Origin: DATBMY01 sp036554605
GTDB lineage: Bacteria; Acidobacteriota; Blastocatellia; UBA7656
Direction of reading: 5' to 3'
Assembly: GCA_036554605.1 (NCBI GenBank)
Contig: DATBMY010000560.1
Coordinates: forward strand, 1 to 12,733
DNA: 12,733 nt
Under the pieces are notes generated by a model, which worked only from the letters and a program-made list of their open reading frames with translations, searched no databases and was not told the DNA's origin. The translations under genes and the position numbers were made by a program. Positions 1 through 7,248 of the stretch are shown here, one piece after another. Positions within the stretch are counted from its first letter, which is position 1. Every line of letters starts with the position of its first letter.

Positions 1-58
1 ATTACCGAACAAGATTACTCCCTAGATGCCGGTAGAGCAACTGCGCCGGACATCTGTC

Positions 59-91
59 ATGTTAACTGAGTGTTAATTCGATGTTAACGTC
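59..91. repeat. Three TGTTAA direct repeats, 11-bp period (operator-like)
   Basis: TGTTAA occurs at 60-65, 71-76 and 82-87, exactly one helical turn (11 bp) apart. The first and third copies continue as the palindrome GTTAAC. The array ends inside the candidate -35 region of the downstream uracil-DNA glycosylase gene. Phased copies like this fit cooperative binding of a repressor or activator on one face of the DNA. No known regulator was recognised, so the regulatory role is inferred. Confidence 0.45.
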
Positions 92-113
92 AAACGGCGT
101 GGCCTGTCATAAT
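84..113 (+). promoter_or_regulatory. Candidate sigma70-type promoter for the uracil-DNA glycosylase gene
   Basis: A -10-like CATAAT (108-113, five of six consensus positions) lies 18 bp downstream of a weak -35-like TTAACG (84-89). Initiation would fall near 120, leaving a very short leader that begins at the ribosome-binding site. The -35 box overlaps the third TGTTAA repeat, so a protein bound there would compete with RNA polymerase. Called by eye only. Confidence 0.35.
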
Positions 114-130
114 TTGAAGGGAGGTGTCTG

Positions 131-712
131 ATGCCGAAACCAAGAAAGACCGCGCGGATTGAGGAGCTCGCCGGGCGCATTCGCGTATGTGTTCTATGCC
201 CGCTATGCCAATCGCGCACCAATGCCGTCCCGGGAGACGGAAAGCCGTCGTCAAGCTTCATGATAATTGGCGAAGCGCCGGGCAAGGAAGAGGACGAGAC
301 GGGCCGCCCGTTTGTCGGCGCGTCAGGCCGCTTCCTAAATCGCGTGCTTGAAGGGCCGGGCTTTGACCGCGCCGATTTTTTTATCACGAATATAGTTAAA
401 TGCCGCCCGCCGAAAAATCGAACCCCCAGAAAGCTCGAAGTAGATACCTGCACATCCAACTACCTCTTCGAGCAGATTGAAACCATAGACCCGAAGCTGA
501 TTGTGCTGCTTGGCGGGGTAGCCGCCAAAAAGATCCTGGGCGTAAAAAGCGTGAATGAGACGCGCGGCCGCGTGATCGACCGCGAGGGGCGCAGGTTTAT
601 AGTTACATACCATCCCGCGGTCCGTTTCTACAGAGAGGAGCTTGCTGAAAAAGTAATAGAGGATTTCGCGCTGGTAAAGAAAGAGATCGGGAAGATAAAG
701 AAATCTGAATAG
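131..712 (+). CDS. Family-4 (Fe-S) uracil-DNA glycosylase
   Basis: This 193-residue protein belongs to the family-4 uracil-DNA glycosylases, which remove uracil from DNA in cytoplasmic base-excision repair. The active-site motif GEAPGKEEDETGRPFVG runs from about residue 47, and the second catalytic motif HPAV starts at His161. Cys20, Cys23, Cys91 (in NIVKCRPP) and Cys107 sit where the family binds its [4Fe-4S] cluster. Length is normal for the family (about 190-220). The ATG at 131 is preceded by a strong AGGGAGGTG ribosome-binding site at about 118-126. The gene appears to be transcribed alone, with a promoter candidate just upstream and a 72-bp gap before the next gene. Family-4 enzymes are typical of thermophiles and many non-enteric bacteria. 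The family assignment is secure; the exact substrate range is not visible. Confidence 0.93.
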   Translation: MPKPRKTARIEELAGRIRVCVLCPLCQSRTNAVPGDGKPSSSFMIIGEAPGKEEDETGRPFVGASGRFLNRVLEGPGFDRADFFITNIVKCRPPKNRTPRKLEVDTCTSNYLFEQIETIDPKLIVLLGGVAAKKILGVKSVNETRGRVIDREGRRFIVTYHPAVRFYREELAEKVIEDFALVKKEIGKIKKSE

Positions 713-761
713 CCAGGGGGGAATATTAGGGACCCGGCCAGCAATTACAGGTTTGAACAGC

Positions 762-767
762 TATAAT
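762..767 (+). promoter_or_regulatory. TATAAT -10 box before the molybdoenzyme gene
   Basis: A perfect TATAAT lies 17 bp before the ATG at 785, with a CAGGGTG ribosome-binding site (774-780) between. I found no -35 box at 16-18 bp spacing and no extended -10 TG, so this may be activator-dependent or a chance match. Confidence 0.25.
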
Positions 768-784
768 CTTCAGCAGGGTGAGCT

Positions 785-2359
785 ATGGAGATACTGAAGC
801 TGGACCTGGACAAGGCTGGCCCCCAAGAGGCTACCGAGGCCGAAACCCGGTTACACGTGGCATTTATCTCTGCAATCGCAGCGATCGCCACCGCCCTGCT
901 GGCCAGATTTCTATTCGACGCGCCGCTGGTGCCCGAGATGCTGGCGCAGTTCGTCTTCGCGGTCGCGCCGATATGGTTTGTCGAGCTTGCGGTAGGCCTG
1001 CTCGGGCCTTTCGCAAAGCACCTGGCTTTTGTCGCATGCGTAGCGCTTTATCTTTTCGCGCTTATTAGCGCAGTCCGGTACTATCTCTCCGGGCGGCCGC
1101 GCTGGGAGCCCTCTTCTTCGCAGCGGCTCTCCATAGCGATCTTTTCCGCGGTCTTGTGGCTGTTGACGTTAATAATTGTCTTCCCGTTACTGGGCGGCGG
1201 CTTTGCCGGCGGAAGTCTTCGCCAGGGTGCGCTCTACGCAATAGTAACTCAACTGGTCGTCCACGCCGTCCTGGGGCTCGCGCTCTTTTTCGCGGGCACC
1301 AGATTTCTGCAAACGCCCGAACGAGAAAACAGGGCCGGAACTCTTGTAAGCCGCCGGCGCATGATCAAAGGCGTTTGGTACGCCATACTTATTGTCGGCG
1401 TGTATGACATAGGCTGGTCGCTTGTCGGGTCGTGGTTTAAATCGGGCGGGAGAGTGCGCGAAGGGACGGGCGTTTTCCCTGAGATTAAAAACCTCGCGCT
1501 TGAGCTTACCCCGACGGAAGATTTTTACGAAGTATCCAAGAACGCGTTCGACCCGCAGGTCGCCGCCGGCGAATGGCGGCTGGAGGTGGCCGGGCTGGTC
1601 GAAACGCCGCTCTCACTCTCTTATGAAGATCTGAAGGCGCTACCGTCAATCGAGGAATATGCGACGCTCGCTTGCATCAGCAACTACGTGGGCGGAGATC
1701 TAATCGGCAATGCGCTGTGGCGCGGGGTCCGCTTGAGGGAGATTCTCCAGATGGCTGGCCTAAAAGAGGGAGCGGTTGACCTGCTGCTCAAAGCTAGCGA
1801 TGACTATACAGATTCGATCCCTATAGATCGCGCGATGGCTGATCATACGATACTCGTTTATGAAATGAACGGCGCGCCGCTCACCCCTTCGCATGGGTTT
1901 CCGGCTCGCTTGCTCGTACCGGGCATCTACGGAATGAAGAATGTTAAATGGCTCACGCGGATCGAGGCAATCGAGTACGATTTCAAGGGCTACTGGCAGC
2001 GCCGCGGGTGGGATGATCGCGCTGAGTATAAGACAATGTCGCGCATTGACGCGCCCGATTCAACGGTTAGCGGGGAAGTTACGATTGCCGGTATCGCATT
2101 CGCGGGCGACCGCGGAATAAGTAAAGTCGAGGTCTCCACGGACGGCGGAAAGACCTGGGAGCGAGCCGAGATAAAGGAACCGCTCTCGCCTTATACGTGG
2201 GTACTCTGGCATAAGAGATGGACGCCGCCCGGGCGGGGAAAGCACCGCGTGCTGGTCAGGGCAGCCGACGGCCTGGGCGAAACGCAAACCTCAAGCTACG
2301 CCCCCCCGGCGCCGAGCGGCTCGACCGGCTATCACGCTGAGACCATCACTTCAGCCTAG
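785..2359 (+). CDS. Polytopic sulfite-oxidase-like molybdopterin oxidoreductase
   Basis: This 524-residue protein has a membrane N-terminus and a C-terminal sulfite-oxidase fold. I see six hydrophobic segments at about residues 24-44, 50-74, 79-101, 115-139, 149-174 and 197-216. The molybdopterin domain spans about 230-410 and contains TLACISNYVGGDLIGNALW, in which Cys297 is the expected molybdenum ligand. An Ig-like Mo-co dimerisation domain follows at about 415-510 (VSTDGGKTWERA). Just before the last helix is SRRRMIKG (189-196), a good match to the twin-arginine consensus. By the positive-inside rule this region is cytoplasmic and the cofactor domain is extracytoplasmic, so Tat export of the folded domain is likely. 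The physiological substrate and electron acceptor are unknown; the membrane part may pass electrons to quinone or haem. The ATG at 785 follows CAGGGTG. It is separated from the bch operon by a structured gap. Confidence 0.88.
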   Translation: MEILKLDLDKAGPQEATEAETRLHVAFISAIAAIATALLARFLFDAPLVPEMLAQFVFAVAPIWFVELAVGLLGPFAKHLAFVACVALYLFALISAVRYYLSGRPRWEPSSSQRLSIAIFSAVLWLLTLIIVFPLLGGGFAGGSLRQGALYAIVTQLVVHAVLGLALFFAGTRFLQTPERENRAGTLVSRRRMIKGVWYAILIVGVYDIGWSLVGSWFKSGGRVREGTGVFPEIKNLALELTPTEDFYEVSKNAFDPQVAAGEWRLEVAGLVETPLSLSYEDLKALPSIEEYATLACISNYVGGDLIGNALWRGVRLREILQMAGLKEGAVDLLLKASDDYTDSIPIDRAMADHTILVYEMNGAPLTPSHGFPARLLVPGIYGMKNVKWLTRIEAIEYDFKGYWQRRGWDDRAEYKTMSRIDAPDSTVSGEVTIAGIAFAGDRGISKVEVSTDGGKTWERAEIKEPLSPYTWVLWHKRWTPPGRGKHRVLVRAADGLGETQTSSYAPPAPSGSTGYHAETITSA

Positions 2360-2365
2360 GTATCT

Positions 2366-2427
2366 TGAAGGATGGAGCCTTGCTCCTGCCGCTCAATATC
2401 ACTTATATTGCTTAGCGCCATCCTTCA
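2366..2427. repeat. Inverted repeat bracketing the chelatase-operon promoter
   Basis: TGAAGGATGG (2366-2375) and its exact reverse complement CCATCCTTCA (2418-2427) are separated by 42 nt, with centres 52 bp apart, close to five helical turns. Two smaller hairpins sit inside: GGAGC-CTT-GCTCC (2374-2386), which competes with the outer stem, and CAATAT-CACTT-ATATTG (2394-2410). No T-tract follows the outer stem, so a classical terminator for the upstream gene is unlikely. It could be paired operators, a transcript hairpin or both. Confidence 0.5.
2380..2409 (+). promoter_or_regulatory. Candidate promoter of the bchI-bchD-bchH operon
   Basis: TTGCTC (2380-2385) and TATATT (2404-2409, five of six -10 positions) are 18 bp apart. 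Initiation near 2416 would give a leader of about 27 nt before the bchI ATG. The -35 lies in one small palindrome and the -10 in another, and the 10-bp inverted repeat flanks the whole unit. The -35 match is weak, so an activator may be needed. No TGT-N12-ACA site (PpsR/CrtJ type) was seen in this gap. Confidence 0.35.
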
Positions 2428-2442
2428 TTTGCGGTCTCAAGC

Positions 2443-3576
2443 ATGACGAAGCAGAAAAAGAGGTCAAGCGGGAAAGGTATCGAGCATGGGCGGTCGCTGT
2501 CAGGTCGAGGCAATCCGGTCTCGCACGCTTACCCATTCACGGCCATAGTCGGCCAGGAAGAGATGAAGCTTGCGCTCGTGCTTGCGGTCATTGACCCGTA
2601 CATCGGCGGCGTCCTGATCATGGGCCACCGAGGCACGGGCAAGTCGACTGCCGTCCGGGCGCTTGCCGATCTCCTGCCCCAGATCGCGAAGGTGAAAGGG
2701 TGCTACTGCGGATGCGACCCCGCACGTGTTGCCGAGCTTTGTAACGACTGCCGGGCTCGACTCAGCCCGCCGCGGCGCCTCCCGGTTTTGCGCGCGCCGG
2801 TGCCGGTGGTCGATCTCCCGCTAGGCGCGACCGAGGACCGCGTCTGCGGTTCGCTCGACATCGAGCGCGCGCTGGTTGAAGGAGTAAAGGCTTTCGAGCC
2901 GGGACTGCTCGCTCGCGCTAACCGCGGATTCCTTTATATAGACGAAGTAAACTTGCTCGAAGATCATCTGGTAGATTTGCTGCTCGACGTAGCCGCGAGC
3001 GGGCGCAATGTGGTGGAGCGCGAAGGCATATCCGTCAGCCACCCGTCGCGATTCGTTCTTGTCGGGTCAGGCAATCCCGAAGAAGGCGAATTGAGGCCGC
3101 AGTTGCTCGACAGGTTCGGGCTCTTCACCGAAGTCGAAACGGTGCTTGACCTCAATATGCGTGTTGAGATAGTCGAGCGCCGCGAGAGGTTTGAACGCGC
3201 CGCCTCAGAATTTACCGATGAATATAAACGGCAACAGGAGGCTCTCAAGCAGCGCATTTCGCGCGCCAGGCGATTGCTTGACCGGGTTGAAATCGGTCGC
3301 GACATGCTCAGGCTTATAGCCGAGCTTTGCATCAGGCTCAAAGTTGACGGTCACCGGGGCGAGCTAACGATGGCGCGCGCGGCCCGCGCGCTTGCCGCCC
3401 TCGGAGGAAGAAGAGTGGTTTCCCTTGATGACGCTCGGCAGGTTGCGACTATGTCTTTGCGCCATCGCCTTCGTAAAGACCCGCTCGAAAGACTCGGGTC
3501 GGGATTGCAGATAGAGCAGGCCCTTGAAAGCCTCTTGGGGAGCCGGTTTCAAGGGAGGCTTGAGGCCACGGGCTGA
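2443..3576 (+). CDS. bchI: Magnesium chelatase ATPase subunit I
   Basis: BchI is the AAA+ ATPase that, with BchD, powers Mg2+ insertion into protoporphyrin IX held by BchH. The 377-residue protein has the family start YPFTAIVGQEEMKLAL after a basic 30-residue extension, Walker A GHRGTGKS (61-68), Walker B with Asp167-Glu168 (FLYIDEVNLL) and sensor 1 GSGNPEEG near Asn211. A Cys-rich insertion (Cys87, 89, 91, 100, 103) is typical of BchI/ChlI. The C-terminus has the family motif SLRHRLRKDPLE. Length is normal (about 340-390). It is the first gene of the chelatase operon. The ATG at 2443 has no clear Shine-Dalgarno sequence, but every in-frame alternative would trim only the non-conserved extension. 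All catalytic residues are present, so the subunit should be active. Confidence 0.96.
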   Translation: MTKQKKRSSGKGIEHGRSLSGRGNPVSHAYPFTAIVGQEEMKLALVLAVIDPYIGGVLIMGHRGTGKSTAVRALADLLPQIAKVKGCYCGCDPARVAELCNDCRARLSPPRRLPVLRAPVPVVDLPLGATEDRVCGSLDIERALVEGVKAFEPGLLARANRGFLYIDEVNLLEDHLVDLLLDVAASGRNVVEREGISVSHPSRFVLVGSGNPEEGELRPQLLDRFGLFTEVETVLDLNMRVEIVERRERFERAASEFTDEYKRQQEALKQRISRARRLLDRVEIGRDMLRLIAELCIRLKVDGHRGELTMARAARALAALGGRRVVSLDDARQVATMSLRHRLRKDPLERLGSGLQIEQALESLLGSRFQGRLEATG

Positions 3577-3580
3577 TCTT

Positions 3581-5479
3581 ATGCAAACCAGCGCAAGAGA
3601 GTCACGGAATGTAGCCTATCCGCTCGGAGCGGTCGTCGGGTTGAACGCGGCCCGCCGGGCCATACTTATGCTTGCGACCGATCCCGGGCTGAAGGGCGTT
3701 CTCATATCGTCGAAAGCGGGCTCCGGCAAATCAATCCTGGCGCGAGCCGCGCGCGAAGTTTTTCAGTCAGCAACAAACGGCAATCCTCCTTTCGTCGAGG
3801 CTCCGGTTAATACCACGCCTGATATGCTGCTCGCGAGGCTTGATGTGGAGAGGACGCTTTCGAACTCATCTATGGTCATCGAAATGGGTCTGCTTGCGAG
3901 GGCCGATGGCGGATTGCTCTATGCGGATGGCATAAATCTTATGAGCGGCCCCGCGATCAATCATATCGCTGCCGCTCTGGAGTCGAATCTGGTCATGATC
4001 GAGCGCGAGGGGATAAGCGCTCGCTTGCCGGCGAACTTCGCGCTTCTTGGGACATTCGACCGGGCGGAAGGAGAGGTGAGCCCGGCGATAGCGGATCGCG
4101 TGGGTTTGCTAATCGAAGCCGTCGAAGAACTCGATTCCGGAGAGCGCGAAGAGATGATTCGCAGGGTTCTCAGCTTTGATAAAGACGAGACGAGTATTAT
4201 CGAGAAGTACTCAGCCGAAACAGGGAGAGCGATTGATGCGGTAAAGCGAGCGAGGCGGTTGTTGCCGCGGGTACGAATCGAGCGCGACGAGATACATAAT
4301 CTCGCTGCAATTGCGTTGCGGATGGGGGTCGAAGGCAATCGCGCGGATATTTTTGCGGTTCGAGCCATGCGGGCGAGCGCCGCGCTTGACGGTCGCGACA
4401 GAATTCGCGAAGAAGACTTTCAAGCCGCCATCGAATTCGTTTTGGCCCCTCGCGCAAAGGTCGCCCCGGTCCCGCCCACACAGGAGCAACAGCGGGCTGA
4501 AAAAAGTGAGGGGGAAGAGCCGAAGCGACGTTCACCAGACACGCAGGAGTTCGAAGCATCGGAAAGGAAAAACCGGCATCAGAATGTGGCAGAGTTTATG
4601 ATCGAGCCGCGCGATGGAGCAATTCCGGAAATCCAGGGAATGCTGAAACGAAACAAAGGGCGCCGCCCCACGCTCGGAAAACGGGCTGATTCTATTAACG
4701 CACGGGCGGGGCGATACATAGGCTCCACGCCGTCCAACTCGGCCGGTGCGCGCATCGCGGTCGATGCAACGCTGAGAGCGGCGGCCCCGTTTCAGAAATC
4801 GCGCCGGGCGCAAAATCGCTATCCCGATACGGGGCCGGTCAAAATAGCGCCTCGAGATTTGAGATACAAGAGATTTCGCAGGCGTAGCGGAATGCTCTTT
4901 GTGTTCGTCGTCGACGCCAGCGGCAGCATGGCGGCCAATCGCATGGCGCAGGCAAAGGGCGCGCTGATGCGACTGCTTGAAAAGGCGTATCTGCATCGCG
5001 ATCATGTCGCTTTGATTAGCTATCAGCGGTCAGAGGCCCGAGTGCTGCTTGAGCCTACGCGAAGTGTGGCCAGCGCAAGGCGCGTAATAGAGGCAATGCC
5101 GGCAGGGGGGACTACGCCGCTGGCTGCCGGCCTCATGCGCGGGCTTGAAACTGTCCGGTTAGCGCGACTTCACGGGGCCGGGAACGCGATGTTGATCCTA
5201 TTGACTGACGGCCGAGCGAACACGCCCTTAAGTAGAGATGTCGATGAGACGCTCGACCCGCGACCGGTCATACTCGACGAACTGAAACAGGTAGGGCTCG
5301 CGCTCGGAAAAGAGGCGGTCGCATCGATAATCGTCGATACGAAATCGAGCTTTCTCTCATCAGGAGAGGCGCGCGTGCTCGCCGATGCTATCGGGGCCGA
5401 ATACCTGTACCTGCCGCGCGCGGACGCAGCAGGGGTCTTCAACGCCGTCAGCTCGGTTGCGGGAGAATTGAGAAGATAA
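3581..5479 (+). CDS. bchD: Magnesium chelatase subunit D
   Basis: BchD is the platform subunit that forms the two-tiered AAA+ complex with BchI and couples it to BchH. From the ATG at 3581 the protein has 632 residues: an AAA+ domain (about 10-300), a charged proline-rich linker (about 300-400) and an integrin-I domain (about 436-632). The last carries MIDAS motif DASGS at 445-449, plus GGTTPL and LLTDGRA. The nucleotide site is degenerate: Walker A reads SKAGSGKS (44-51), lacking the first Gly, and Walker B has Asp116-Gly117 instead of Asp-Glu. Reduced or absent ATP hydrolysis is a family trait of BchD. The chosen ATG lies 4 nt after the bchI stop, which suggests translational coupling. A TTG at 3524 would add 19 residues and overlap bchI by 53 nt, and is less likely. 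Confidence 0.94.
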   Translation: MQTSARESRNVAYPLGAVVGLNAARRAILMLATDPGLKGVLISSKAGSGKSILARAAREVFQSATNGNPPFVEAPVNTTPDMLLARLDVERTLSNSSMVIEMGLLARADGGLLYADGINLMSGPAINHIAAALESNLVMIEREGISARLPANFALLGTFDRAEGEVSPAIADRVGLLIEAVEELDSGEREEMIRRVLSFDKDETSIIEKYSAETGRAIDAVKRARRLLPRVRIERDEIHNLAAIALRMGVEGNRADIFAVRAMRASAALDGRDRIREEDFQAAIEFVLAPRAKVAPVPPTQEQQRAEKSEGEEPKRRSPDTQEFEASERKNRHQNVAEFMIEPRDGAIPEIQGMLKRNKGRRPTLGKRADSINARAGRYIGSTPSNSAGARIAVDATLRAAAPFQKSRRAQNRYPDTGPVKIAPRDLRYKRFRRRSGMLFVFVVDASGSMAANRMAQAKGALMRLLEKAYLHRDHVALISYQRSEARVLLEPTRSVASARRVIEAMPAGGTTPLAAGLMRGLETVRLARLHGAGNAMLILLTDGRANTPLSRDVDETLDPRPVILDELKQVGLALGKEAVASIIVDTKSSFLSSGEARVLADAIGAEYLYLPRADAAGVFNAVSSVAGELRR

Positions 5480-5496
5480 ACTCCTTGCGGCATTTT

Positions 5497-7248
5497 ATGA
5501 AAGAAGGGTTTAAAAACGATGACCGCGACAGGCGCGTGCTTGAATTGTATGAGCGCGTGCTTGAGATTGAACAGCGGCTGATCCCATCAGGGCTGCACGT
5601 ATTCGGGCGCAAGCTCGACGGCCAGCGGTTGGCCGATATGCTCGCGGCCGTCGCTTCATTCGAAAGGCCCGAACTGCGGTTGCGCCCCTTGCCTGACTTG
5701 ATCGCCGAGGGACTCGGGCTTGCTTGCTACGCAACGCTGATTGAAGAAAGCGCCGGGTCCGAGCAGCGGCTCGTGGAGCGTGAGAGAGTCGAAGAGCTTG
5801 CGCGGCTGGCGATCAAGGAGTTCCTTCTGGCTGATGCTTCCGGTCGCATTGAATCGGCAGGCCGGCTGCTCGCCCAAAGCGCGGGCGTGCCGCCGGGTGA
5901 ATCCGCGAGGCTATTCGGATTTCTGGCCGATCTGCTGTATAAGCTCGAAGCAAATAACGAGATCGATGGGCTATCAAAAGCGCTCAGGGGAGAGTACGTC
6001 GAGCCGGGGCCCGGAGCCGACGTGGTTCAAAATCCCGGCATATTGCCCACGGGCAGGAACACGCACGCGGTAAATCCATACATGGTGCCCTCGCTGCTTG
6101 CGATGCGCCGAGCCGAGCCTATGGCGCGCGCAATGCTCGATCGTCACATCAAAGAGTCCGGCCGTTTCCCCGAAAGTATAGCGATGGTTCTATGGGGAAT
6201 AGACAATATTAAGACCGAAGGAGTCTCTGTCGCGCAGGCGCTATGGCTGCTCGGAGTTATGCCGAAGCGTGACGGTATGAACCGCGTGACCGACATCGAT
6301 GTAATACCCGTCGAGCAACTGGGCCGGCCACGAGTCGACGTAGTGATGACCGTATCGGGCATATTTCGCGATCTGTTCGGTCCAACGATGGGACTGCTCG
6401 ATATGGCGGTAAGGCGCGTGGCAGCGCTAGACGAGCCGGACGATATAAACCACATCCGACGGAACGTGCGGCGGCAAATGAATGAGGGGCAGTATTCTTT
6501 TGATGAAGCGGTCGTCAGAGTCTTTTCAAACGCGGCGGGCAATTACGGCACAAACGTAAACTTCATGGTGCTCGACAGCCAGTGGGATAAGAGCGACGAG
6601 CTGGGCGCTCTCTTTATCAAGCGCAAGTGTTTTGCTTACGGCCGCGACTCCGAGGGGCGCAGCTTTGACAGCCTTCAATCGCAGCAAATGCTCGAAGAGG
6701 CGCTCTCGCGCGTGGAGGTGACCTATCAAAATATTGACACGGCGGAAGTCGGGATAATAGATGTCGATCACTATTTCGAGTATCTGGGCGGGATATCGAA
6801 GGCCATCGAAAACATTCGCGGCAGCCGGCCTCATATATATCTATCCGACGCGCTCTCGCCGGCCTTGAAGATCAGGACGCTCGAAGAGACCGTAAAGCTC
6901 GAAACGCGCACCAAGACGCTAAACCCGAAATGGTATGAGGGGATGTTGAAGCACGGCTTCAGCGGTGTCGCCGAAATCGAGCATCACGTGACTAATACGT
7001 TCGGCTGGTCGGCTACGGCCGACGCGGTCGATGACTGGATATACGACGAAGTAGCGGCGACATATGTTTTAGACGAGGCGATGCTTGACCGGCTGCGCTC
7101 GCTTAATCCGTATTCCGCGCGCAACCTGGTGGGGAGATTGCTTGAAGCGGCGGGCCGCGGGTTCTGGGAGGCGGAAAGCGAGGTTGTCGAGAGGCTTCGA
7201 GAAGTCTTTGGAAACCTCGAAGACGAGCTTGAAGGGGTGATGCGATGA
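5497..7248 (+). CDS. bchH: Magnesium chelatase subunit H, C-terminal half (separate ORF)
   Basis: This 583-residue protein matches only the C-terminal half of BchH/ChlH (CobN/Mg-chelatase family). It opens with the segment that normally follows the mid-protein linker (YERVLEIEQRLIPSGLHVFG). It then carries the family landmarks GRNTHAVNPYMVPS, VSGIFRDLFGPTMGLLD, NFMVLDSQWDKSDELGALFIKRK and LETRTKTLNPKWYEGMLKHG. It ends with the usual BchH C-terminus (GRGFWEAESEVVERLREVFG). No N-terminal porphyrin-binding region precedes it; bchD lies directly upstream. The N-terminal half is the next gene, so gene order is the reverse of protein order. The frame is open throughout, with no sign of decay. The start is uncertain: ATG at 5497 has no Shine-Dalgarno sequence, while TTG at 5485 has GAGAAG 9 nt upstream and would add four residues. 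It should act only together with the second half. Confidence 0.92.
   Translation: MKEGFKNDDRDRRVLELYERVLEIEQRLIPSGLHVFGRKLDGQRLADMLAAVASFERPELRLRPLPDLIAEGLGLACYATLIEESAGSEQRLVERERVEELARLAIKEFLLADASGRIESAGRLLAQSAGVPPGESARLFGFLADLLYKLEANNEIDGLSKALRGEYVEPGPGADVVQNPGILPTGRNTHAVNPYMVPSLLAMRRAEPMARAMLDRHIKESGRFPESIAMVLWGIDNIKTEGVSVAQALWLLGVMPKRDGMNRVTDIDVIPVEQLGRPRVDVVMTVSGIFRDLFGPTMGLLDMAVRRVAALDEPDDINHIRRNVRRQMNEGQYSFDEAVVRVFSNAAGNYGTNVNFMVLDSQWDKSDELGALFIKRKCFAYGRDSEGRSFDSLQSQQMLEEALSRVEVTYQNIDTAEVGIIDVDHYFEYLGGISKAIENIRGSRPHIYLSDALSPALKIRTLEETVKLETRTKTLNPKWYEGMLKHGFSGVAEIEHHVTNTFGWSATADAVDDWIYDEVAATYVLDEAMLDRLRSLNPYSARNLVGRLLEAAGRGFWEAESEVVERLREVFGNLEDELEGVMR

Noticed and set aside
31..45. GGTAGAGCAACTGC resembles the D-arm region of a tRNA
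   Set aside because: No acceptor stem, anticodon arm or T-arm (GGTTCGA) can be placed around it, so it is a chance match.
3524..3580. Upstream TTG start for bchD
   Set aside because: It would overlap bchI by 53 nt and add 19 non-conserved residues; the ATG at 3581, 4 nt after the bchI stop, is simpler.
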